The notes beneath the pieces were generated by a model. The model was not told the origin of the DNA. It was given only the letters and a program-made list of their open reading frames with translations, and made no database searches. Both the position numbers and the translations under genes were made by a program. Shown in pieces: positions 53,670 through 64,000 of a stretch of DNA of 64,000 bases. The stretch comes from Liolophura sinensis (taxonomy: Eukaryota > Mollusca > Polyplacophora > Chitonida > Chitonidae), in NCBI RefSeq assembly GCF_032854445.1, contig NC_088303.1, forward strand, positions 18,359,501 to 18,423,500, written 5' to 3'. Every line of letters begins with the position of its first letter. The stretch's first letter is position 1.

Positions 53670-56600
53670 GTTTGTTTATTGAGACCTTAACGCCAACATT
53701 GTTTCAATCATTCAGAGTTAGTTTTGTAAAACAAACTTCTATTCTACTTTAGGATCGACAGGTTAGCTGTTGTCTCAAATAACTTCACTTATGTTTACTT
53801 TAAGAACTCAAAACGAGATTTCAATTAGCAAACGAAAAAGCTAGTTGGGACAAGAAACAAGGGTAGATAACTACATCAAATAATTTCTCAAAGAAGTATG
53901 ATATGAATAGTCTCCCTTCAGCTATCAGTAGACAGAATTCTATTTCGTTTCATATGAGCCCAAATTAAGGTTCGCGTCATAAATAAAGCAGTATTGAAAT
54001 ATTGATATAAATAGTTATTATATAACATCAGATAGTATTATTAAAGTCATGTGAATTGGGACGGCTTTCACAGACAGGCATTTTTTCTACTACACTATGT
54101 GACGCTCTACCTGACCTCTACAATAGGGACAATTCATTTAAAACCTTTTCCCATGACAAAATCATTCAAGTTTTTTTGCTAGGACATTTACTAATAAATT
54201 TAACTTTTCACTGTAACACTTATACATGAAAGATGAGCAAAATCGGATATTTTTAAAATTAAGACAATAATTATAGCGACATGTATATTAGACGTTCAGG
54301 CCCTAGACTCGGCATAAAATGTGGACATTACCAAGGACAGTAAATGACTTGCACAATGTCAAAGTAGTTTCGGTTTCAAAGTAGTCAGATAGTTACTCTT
54401 CATGGGTCTGGAATTGTCATGCTCATTGACTGGCGGTGAAACGTGTACAATATAAAGGTTCCCATCTGCTCCATAGCGAGTGGGGGTGGGGGTGGGGTGG
54501 ATATCGGGGAGAGGAGGGCTTCCTAAGCGTTCAGAAAGTCTTCCTGGGTGCTCCTGGGGGCACCTTAAGGGCTTCCTGGGGGTTCCTGATAGCTACAGGG
54601 GAACTCCCGATGGGCTTCTTGTGGACCTTCATAAGGGCCTCTTGGACATTTGAACACTGATTTGACTCATTCGCCTAGAGCTTTCTTTGCGTCTTTACAC
54701 CATCATTGAAAGCTGTGGACTGCTTCCCTGCATGATGGCGTCCTAATTTTGTTCGTCGTATACGTTCTTGATTCTTTGGTGGTCTGTGTTTTGGCTTCCT
54801 ATAATAGCATCGGTTTGGGAATTGGCTGTGCCATTACTGACTTGGAGCATCCGTTTAGATTGCAAATGTCTGTGTCGACGCTTAGATTCATAACGGCTTC
54901 ATGGGAGGTCAATGTGCCCTTCATGTGCCAGAGGGGCTTCTTTGGTGGTCGACCTTAAGGGCTTCTAGGGCGCTATAAAGGGTCTCCCTGTGCGTTCTAT
55001 ATAAGTGTTTCCTGCGTGTTCCATGACCTGTGTTTAATGAGGCTCCTAAGAGGCTTCGCGAAACCTTCTAGAAGCCTCATTTGCATTCTTTGGAGTCCTT
55101 CTTGGGCGCTACCCTCTATTTATGTGCATTCCACTTTGGGGGCCGAAGCGCTCTTAGAGTGGATACTTGAATCATGAGTACCATAGTCGTGCTTCACTGG
55201 ACGGTATGAGATCGTTGTACTTCACCGATAGCCCCCCCCCCCCCCCCCCCCCCCAAATTTTTTTCTCCTTTTTGTCCATTGGGTGACCAGTTTTTACGAA
55301 ATTCCTATACATGTATTTACACATGGTAAAAAAGTTAACTGCATGCACACCCCAAACGGAGAAGCCTGAGCAACGAGAATAGAGATGGAAGGAAGTTTAC
55401 AGGTATTCTAACACGAAACGTATGGTTTAAAGGCAAGAATGATGTTTATTTTTTTCTATTTCTGATACATATTTTATATTTCTTAACAATCCCTGTATTT
55501 TATGCAGATTTTCCGTCAGTTGTCGGAAATATTCAGAAATGACGTCATCGATGAACATACTGGGAACCCGGGACCAGCTTAGCGCCCTCAAATCGGACAC
55601 TTTCCCCGCTCCCCAACAAAGTTGTTTTGACGGCTATCATAGTTGACGTCACGACTGTAGGCTACTTAATTTAGCGGTTGACCGCTGGTGCCTTAGGAAA
55701 ACTAGTTTAGAGATATTTACGCTCTAAGAATAAAGGGGATAAACTTTTTTTGTACTTTTATATGTTAGGCCACATCATATACCCCGCATGAAGAAAACAA
55801 AACTCTAACGTTTCTTACGTCATTTAGAACTAGAGTGTGGAATATACAGTATTTACGTTAACACTGTAATATTTGGCACTCAGTGTGTACTGTGAGTTTT
55901 TTCTCGGGTGAGCAGTGTTACCTGGTACTCCTAAACCTCTGGGCGTCGGAGTCTTTTCTACAGTAATATGCCGAATTCATATAAACTAGTATATTTGTAC
56001 GAAAGTAGATAGGATTCCAGTTCCATATATTCAGTACACGCGGGAATCGAAAAGTATACTAACATTTAAAGAAAGCAAAAATGATGAATTTCTATCATTA
56101 AAAAAAATCTCACTAGACACTAAATAGGTAGGCCTAAATATGCAATATATTTCTACTTTGCGTTGTAATTGTAGTCACCTAAAGGTCGCCTAAACGCGTC
56201 TCCCACTACCTTAAAGACTAGGAATCCAGGGACATGGACAGCCTTTGGACCCTGGCTTTTTGGTCTGTGTTGCAACTCTTATTGGAATAAATTAACACAG
56301 TTGAGATAATTGTTTCTATACACGTTACATGTGTAACGTAATTGCCGTTTTTGTCCAAACAGCTTTCCCAATTTTCCCATGACTTCACCTTGTCTAGTTA
56401 CAGATCAACTTGAAATTGGGAACACTGTGTCCAATTTAGTCACAGTTATGGCTACTCTTGTCCAAAGAGATTTCCGGACTTCTTTTCAAAACGGTGCATC
56501 ATATTGAAATGGGCAATCGTCGTCCCCGCAATAACCACCCACCCACTTGTAAATCCACTAGCCCAACCCATACACCAAACATTAACACCAAACCCGCCTC

Positions 56601-57040
56601 TACCGTGGACTACCGTGTTTATTAATACAGAAAAGTTGCTAAAATGCTAAAATACATCCGCACAAAAAAGTCCTGACTTTATATTGATTATTTCATTTTT
56701 ATTTTTATTATAACGGCACTTTTATGTGCTGTGTCAGAATTTATGGTTTGGCCTTATTGTAATAAACATTTCAGGAAGCATAGAAACTGTAAAACCTATT
56801 GAAATATTATTTCAATAACGGTTGCCATTACAACGCTTATTGAAACAATAATCTTCATAGGGGTATAATATATAACTTATTTCAGTAAAAAGTGCAACGC
56901 GGCACAGCAATGTAAGTTCATGTTAGCATTGGTTCCGCTCAGCTGCAAGAACACACCGTTTTGATGTGACCGAAATGTTGAAAGCGATTTTAAAACCGAA
57001 TGATACATTATTTGTGGGATTCAACATAGGCTATTTATTT
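53670..57040. other. Gene-free stretch with low-complexity blocks
   Basis: No supported gene. 54480-55100 is a degenerate G/C-rich block with recurring GGGCTTCCTGGG-like words, and 55232-55254 is a poly-C run. Open frames at 54436-54958 are in this block and have no domain character. Confidence 0.5.
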
Positions 57041-57054
57041 ATATATGTATTTCA

Positions 57055-57245
57055 CTGATTGATCTTTAAAGTCGTACTCAACAATTTTTCACTTAAATAT
57101 TGACGATTATGTTTATACCTGACAAATCTTTTTAACTGAAGCTGGTAACGAAAGCTTTATTCGAACGTGCGGCCTCACAGGTGAAAGACCTGATCCTTGC
57201 GGAGTAGCCAGGACTTTGACCGTCTAAGCCAGACAGGGTCCGACA
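57055..57245 (-). repeat. Degenerate tRNA-derived SINE
   Basis: Minus strand: GTCTGGCTTAGACGGTCAAA and a B-box-like ACGTTCGAATAAAGC. The tail side carries TACTCAACAATTTTTCACTT, as in SINE families A and B. Confidence 0.45.
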
Positions 57246-57682
57246 TCGGATTAAAAACGACACCAGCAGAAATTTAGATTTCAAAGAGACCATAAAGGAG
57301 TAAATGTCTTACTCGTGTTCAAAGTATCAGCTTACTGGAACTTACTTATCCGTCTCGGGGCTGTTCAGTAGTATATTTTACAGGCCGTTATGTATATGAC
57401 AGTTTGACATGTACACATCACGACGTGAACAAGTCTGGCTTGGAGACATTTTATAACCCAATACATACGGTACATGTCTGTAGAAGAAATATTCCGTGCG
57501 GCGAATAAAGAGTTGATGGGCAGGTGTGAGTAATTGTAATTGTATTAATTTACCAGTACTCAGATGATATAAAAAAGTAGCAATAAAAGGACAGATTTGA
57601 AGATTATTGGATTTAACATAGGCTATATCAATTTATTTATTTATCCATTTATATATGTCAGGGACAGGTTTGAAGGTGTATA

Positions 57683-57780
57683 GATGGGATTAGCCCAAAA
57701 GCAAAAAAGCGTATGACTGAAAAATTCTTGTGTACGGCGTTAAACTCGTTAATCAATGAACGAATCAATCAACCCACAAC
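57683..57780 (+). repeat. SINE family B tail fragment
   Basis: TATGACTGAAAAATTC followed by GTGTACGGCGTTAAACTCG and AATCAATGAACGAATC, the family B tail domain read on the plus strand with its short terminal repeats. A similar remnant is at 58370-58415 (GATGTTAAACTCCGAGCATT). Confidence 0.6.
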
Positions 57781-57789
57781 GAGCCTTTC

Positions 57790-59250
57790 AAGCAAATCTA
57801 TACAGCATTTGATCGGTTTCAGTCGTGAACAAACTGTAGTTTAGTAGTGTTTATGATATGTTCACTCATTGTGATATTTTTTAGCCTAATCTTTGAAAAA
57901 CTTAATAATTTTCAGGGGCGTTGGAAGCAGAGCAACCACGACATTGCAGCCCTAGAGGCGAAGGCCCAGGGGCCGGCTAGGATTTTACTTTGGTAGAAAC
58001 GGTTTTAACCTGGATTAATACGTTTTCTCGGGGAAATATTCTCAGCATAATAAAAATTCACGTGATAAAAGAAGCCTACTTCTGGTTTCCGATGCAATGA
58101 AGATGCCACAGAAAGGCGTGCATGAGTAAAGTCACATTAATAATTGAAAAAAAAAACAACAACACTATCGTCAGATACAGTGTGCCCCTAATATCTTATT
58201 TCCTGTCAAACTGATTTCACCTGTTAATAGCGGGTCATAAAACAATGTTTTATGTTTTTCTTCTTCTTTAAACACCAATCCGGTAAATAAAAGAAATAAA
58301 TAAAGCTTCACTTATGGTGGAACCTTCATCCTTGCATGTATACATTTAGTCTGTTGATGTCCTTTCTTTTATACGATGTTAAACTCCGAGCATTCATTCA
58401 TTCATTCTTTCCTTTTAAATAATAACAATTTACACGCCCCATAGCCCCATGACATAAGTAAAATTAGGTAAAAAATATGAAGTGATATTAATTGAAAGAT
58501 TTCAGATGTCGCCGATCTAGAATTACTGAATATTCTGTATTGTCATCACATTTCTAATTTACAAGCATATTAAAACAAAACAAAATCGACCAGGCCTCGG
58601 GGGTTACTTAGTCCACCAGCGAATATGAATATCGCAGATTCAGCACACCTGCCTCTCCTATTTCATGTCAGAGAGCATTTACAAAAGAGATAGTTGTAAT
58701 TTTGATATCCCTTATCATCCTTGTTGGGAAAGCAATATACCAAAGAATCCTGCATATGAAGTGTACATATCCCGCATTTTTACATTTGTTAGATCCATTT
58801 GCTAGGCGAATGACGATTTCTACGTTTCTTAAAACTAGTGTATTCAGTATATTCCACCAACCTCTTGTCTTAAAGGTCCTTGCATTTCATAATGAATATA
58901 ATTCTCTTGTGAGTAAATATGGACAGAGTGTCCATAATTTCTGTGACCATTTGCCAGCTATCACACTGTCCTGACCTTACTTTACTGTCTAATTACGTGC
59001 GACCCGAGGGTTTGGCTAATGGGAGAGTGTATATGCATTGTGTTGGTTAAAGTCGTCCCGTTGGATATATGAACAGTTGCTATCGAATATCAGATGAGAT
59101 ATGAAGTTTAGATTAACGACAACTCAAAAAGCCTGGTACTCATTTGAATACTGCATCACTGGAGACTGTTGAGCCTAAGCACACCTGAACGGGTTTTGTG
59201 CTCATTAAATATAACAAAACACTTGCAGCTTAGATATAAACACAATAATT
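57790..59250. other. Intergenic stretch, no gene recognised
   Basis: The 90-codon frame at 58702-58974 has no domain or splice context, and its end (GTGACCATTTGCCAGCTATC) matches a dispersed sequence near 4598, so it is probably repeat-derived. Confidence 0.5.
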
Positions 59251-59253
59251 ATG

Positions 59254-60029
<776 letters not shown>

Positions 60030-60030
<1 letters not shown>

Positions 60031-63000
60031 GTGAGGATGATGGCTTTCCCTTTTGTCTAGCTTCACCAGATAAGGTGCACATACCCATCATGCACTCCGA
60101 CGAGAGGATGACGGTTTTCCCTTTTGTCTAGCTTCACCAGACAAGGTGCACATACCCATCATGCACTCCGACGAGAGGGTGACGGTTTTCCCTTTTGTCT
60201 AGCTTCACCAGACAAGGTGCACATACCCATCATGCACTCCGACGAGAGGGTGACGGTTTTCCCTTTTGTCTAGCTTCACCTGACAAGGTGCACATACCCA
60301 TCATGCACTCCGACGAGAGGGTGACGGTTTTCCCTTTTGTCTAGCTTCACCAGACAAGGTGCACATACCCATCATGCACTCCGACGAGAGGGTGACGGTT
60401 TTCCCTTTTGTCTAGCTTCACCTGACAAGGTGCACATACCCATCATGCACTCCGACGAGAGGGTGACGGTTTTCCGTTTTGTCTAGCTTCACCAGACAAG
60501 GTGCACATACCCATCATGCACTCCGACGAGAGGGTGACGGTTTTCCCTTTTGTCTAGCTTCACCAGACAAGGTGCACATACCCATCATGCACTCCGACGA
60601 GAGGGTGACGGTTTTCCCTTTTGTCTAGCTTCACCAGACAAGGTGCACATACCCATCATGCACTCCGACGAGAGGGTGACGGTTTTCCCTTTTGTCTAGC
60701 TTCACCAGACAAGGTGCACATACCCATCATGCACTCCGACGAGAGGGTGACGGTTTTCCCTTTTGTCTAGCTTCACCAGACAAGGTGCACATACCCATCA
60801 TGCACTCCGACGAGAGGGTGACGGTTTTCCCTTTTGTCTAGCTTCACCAGACAAGGTGCACATACCCATCATGCACTCCGACGAGAGGGTGACGGTTTTC
60901 TCTTTTGTCTAGCTTCACCAGACCAGGTGCACATACCCATCATGCACTCCGACGAGAGGATGACGGCTTTCCCTTTTGTCTAGCTTCACCAGACAAGGTG
61001 CACATACCCATCATGCACTCCGACGAGAGGGTGACGGTTTTCTCTTTTGTCTAGCTTCATCAGACCAGGTGCACATACCCATCATGCACTCCGACGAGAG
61101 GATGACGGCTTTTCCTTTTGTCTAGCTTCACCAGACAAGGTGCACATACCCATCATGCACTCCGACGAGAGGGTGACGGTTTTCTCTTTGTCTAGCTTCA
61201 CCAGACAAGGTGCACATACCCATCATGCACTCCGACGAGAGGATGACGGTTTTCCCTTTTGTCTAGCTTCACCAGACAAGGTGCACATACCCATCATGCA
61301 CTCCGACGAGAGGATGACGGTTTTCCCTTTTGTCTAGCTTCACCAGACAAGGTGCACATACCCATCATGCACTCCGACGAGAGGATGACGGTTTTCCCTT
61401 TTGTCTAGCTTCACCAGACAAGGTGCACATACCCATCATGCACTCCGACGAGAGGGTGACGGTTTTCCCTTTTGTCTAGCTTCACCTGACAAGGTGCACA
61501 TACCCATCATGCACTCCGACGAGAGGGTGACGGTTTTCCGTTTTGTCTAGCTTCACCAGACAAGGTGCACATACCCATCATGCACTCCGACGAGAGGGTG
61601 ACGGTTTTCCCTTTTGTCTAGCTTCACCAGACAAGGTGCACATACCCATCATGCACTCCGACGAGAGGGTGACGGTTTTCCCTTTTGTCTAGCTTCACCA
61701 GACAAGGTGCACATACCCATCATGCACTCCGACGAGAGGGTGACGGTTTTCCCTTTTGTCTAGCTTCACCAGACAAGGTGCACATACCCATCATGCACTC
61801 CGACGAGAGGGTGACGGTTTTCCCTTTTGTCTAGCTTCACCAGACAAGGTGCACATACCCATCATGCACTCCGACGAGAGGGTGACGGTTTTCCCTTTTG
61901 TCTAGCTTCACCAGACAAGGTGCACATACCCATCATGCACTCCGACGAGAGGGTGACGGTTTTCTCTTTTGTCTAGCTTCACCAGACCAGGTGCACATAC
62001 CCATCATGCACTCCGACGAGAGGATGACGGCTTTTCCTTTTGTCTAGCTTCACCAGACCAGGGGCACATACCCATCATGCACTCCGACGAGAGGGTGACG
62101 GTTTTCTCTTTTGTCTAGCTTCATCAGACCAGGTGCACACACCCATCATGCACTCCGACGAGAGGATGACGGCTTTTCCTTTTGTCTAGCTTCACCAGAC
62201 AAGGTGCACATACCCATCATGCACTCCGACGAGAGGGTGACGGTTTTCTCTTTGTCTAGCTTCACCAGACCAGGTGCACATACCCATCATGCACTCCGAC
62301 GAGAGGATGACGGTTTTCCCTTTTGTCTAGCTTCACCAGACAAGGTGCACATACCCATCATGCACTCCGACGAGAGGGTGACGGTTTTCCCTTTTGTCTA
62401 GCTTCACCAAACAAGGTGCACATACCCATCATGCATTCCGACGTGAGGATGACGGCTTTCCCTTTTGTCTGGCTTCACCAGACAAGGTGCACATACCCAT
62501 CATGCACTCCGACGAGAGGATGACGGCTTTCCCTTTTGTCTGGCTTCACCAGACAAGGTGCACATACCCATCATGCACTCCGACGAGAGGATGACGGCTT
62601 TCCCTTTTGTCTAGCTTCACCAGACAAGGTGCACATACCCATCATGCACTCCGACGAGAGGGTGACGGTTTTCCCTTTTGTCTAGCTTCACCAGACAAGG
62701 TGCACATACCCATCATGCACTCCGACGAGAGGGTGACGGTTTTCCCTTTTGTCTAGCTTCACCAGACAATGTGCACATACCCATCATGCACTCCGACGAG
62801 AGGGTGGCGGTTTTCCCTTTTGTCTAGCTTCACCAGACAATGTGCATATACCCATCATGCACTCCGACGAGAGGGTGACGGTTTTCCCTTTTGTCTAGCT
62901 TCACCAGACCAGGTACACATACCCATCATGCATTCCGACGTGAGGATGACGGCTTTCCCTTTTGCCTAGCTTCACCAGACAAGGTGCACATACCCATCAT

Positions 63001-63232
63001 GCACTCCGACGAGAGGATGACGGTTTTCTCTTTTGTCTAGCTTCACCAGACAAGGTGCACATACCCATCATGCACTCCGACGAGAAGGTGACGGTTTTCT
63101 CTTTTGTCTAGCTTCACCAGACCAGGTGCACATACCCATCATGCACTCCGACGAGAGGGTGACGGTTTTCTCTTTTGTCTAGCTTCACCAGACAAGGTGC
63201 ACATACCCACCATGCACTCCGACGAGAGGGTG
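60030..63232. repeat. 71-bp satellite with a 15-monomer higher-order repeat
   Basis: About 45 head-to-tail monomers containing GTCTAGCTTCACCAGACAAG, GTGCACATACCCATCATGCA and CTCCGACGAGAGGGTGACGG. Adjacent units are 71 bp apart (60181, 60252). Rare variants recur 1064 bp apart (15 monomers less one base), which shows a higher-order unit. Each monomer has a GTGCA...TGCAC inverted repeat. Open frames change frame every unit and are not genes. Confidence 0.95.
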
Positions 63233-63508
63233 TTTTGAACCGCCTGTTAGGAAGACTTATCTCATAATGTATATATAACAAAAAGTTTACTAGATAGAAA
63301 CTGAAACGTATTCATATTAATAATGTTTATGGTTATATTATCCAGTCACGTAGAAGCTTCCAATGCGGTTGAGAGCATCAGTCTTCAAGGTATACTTTTC
63401 AACCAAACCATATTCCATACAAGGGCTACTGAAGGTATTATACTGTGACGTTATGCGATATTCTACTGTGAATTTATCAGGTGATTTCATTTTGAGAAGG
63501 ACTAGAAG

Positions 63509-63835
63509 GGCGTAATGGCTATAGCGTGCGCCTTGAAGTTGGGAGACCCGAGCTGAACACTGGTCATACTAAGGACTTCAAAAATGGCACTTGTTACTGC
63601 CTTGCTTGGCGCTCAGCACTGAAAGGTTAGAGCAAGGAAGCAGGAATGGTTTGCCCCGTGTCAGAATGATGTGACTGGTTAGGGCATGATATTAATTTGA
63701 CGGCACCTACTAGCCCTGCCATAAGAAGACAAAGTATATATACACACACGTAATGACTCCTGGTCGTCATATGTCAGAAATATGGTTGAGTGGGACGTAA
63801 AACCCCAAGCATACATACACACATACATACATACA

Positions 63836-63864
<29 letters not shown>
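63509..63864 (+). repeat. tRNA-derived SINE with (CATA)n tail
   Basis: Head: GGCGTAATGGCTATAGCGTG (A-box-like), then GAGACCCGAGCTGAAC (B-box-like). Tail: CGTCATATGTCAGAAATATG and GGGACGTAAAACCCCAAGC, as in family B, followed by about 13 CATA units (63811-63864), probably expanded from the SINE's terminal repeat. The only long frame is antisense through the CATA tract. Confidence 0.65.
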
Positions 63865-63866
<2 letters not shown>

Positions 63867-64000
63867 TCGGAAGGATTTTCAGTTAACGCAACGACAGGAT
63901 TCTCAAGGTGGGAAGAAAGCAGGCACCTTAAAACGTTTTAAAACCTGAATATGCCCTTCTGTATTTTACATGGGTCCCTAAATCTATGTTACGGTATTTA

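Noticed and set aside
54436-54958. Two open frames of about 70 codons
   Set aside because: They lie in a degenerate low-complexity block without domain, splice or start context.

Overview
This is a eukaryotic window from an animal. A mollusc or a related marine lophotrochozoan is most likely. The reasons are small exons with consistent GT-AG phases separated by kilobase introns, an AT-rich background, many tRNA-derived SINEs of a type I associate with mollusc genomes, and very many minisatellites. I see no bacterial operons, CRISPR arrays or functional tRNA/rRNA genes. The species call rests on recalled repeat style, not on a search.

Three protein-coding genes can be read exon by exon. (1) 2535-5282 (+) is a speriolin-like (SPATC1/SPATC1L family) gene of four exons: an N-terminal leucine-rich coiled coil, a Ser/Pro/Thr-rich middle and a well conserved Speriolin_C domain. 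(2) 11117-27183 (+) is a complete 15-exon secreted BPI/LBP-family gene (innate lipopolysaccharide-binding protein) encoding 524 residues, broken as written by one in-frame TGA in exon 3. (3) 51862-37737 (-) is an 11-coding-exon DHHC palmitoyltransferase of the ZDHHC1/ZDHHC11 type (604 residues), with a probable 5' untranslated exon and promoter near 53500-53650. The BPI and ZDHHC genes are convergent, about 10.5 kb apart. A weak fourth candidate, a small secreted-peptide exon, lies at 32710-32949 (-).

Layout: 1-2000, SINE fragments, a TA microsatellite and a dispersed repeat. 2000-5550, the speriolin-like gene. 5550-11000, repeats, two full SINEs and a 30-bp array. 11050-27200, the BPI gene, whose introns hold at least five different tandem arrays. 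27600-30800 and 33150-34740, intergenic minisatellites (51, 92, 31 and mixed bp). 37700-53650, the ZDHHC gene, with 53- and 65-bp arrays, SINEs and a foldback element in its introns. 53650-60000, apparently gene-free. 60030-63232, a 71-bp satellite with a 15-monomer higher-order repeat.

The genes do not form an obvious pathway. BPI/LBP proteins bind bacterial lipid in the extracellular space, and ZDHHC1 has been linked to STING signalling in mammals, so two neighbours have plausible immune roles, but co-location alone is weak evidence. The clearest unusual signal is a 41-bp minisatellite in BPI intron 2 whose monomer resembles the exon 2/intron 2 splice-donor junction beside it, giving about forty donor-like decoys. 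Several single-base irregularities in arrays and exons look like uncorrected long-read errors, so the TGA in BPI and the frame switch in the speriolin-like gene may not be real.
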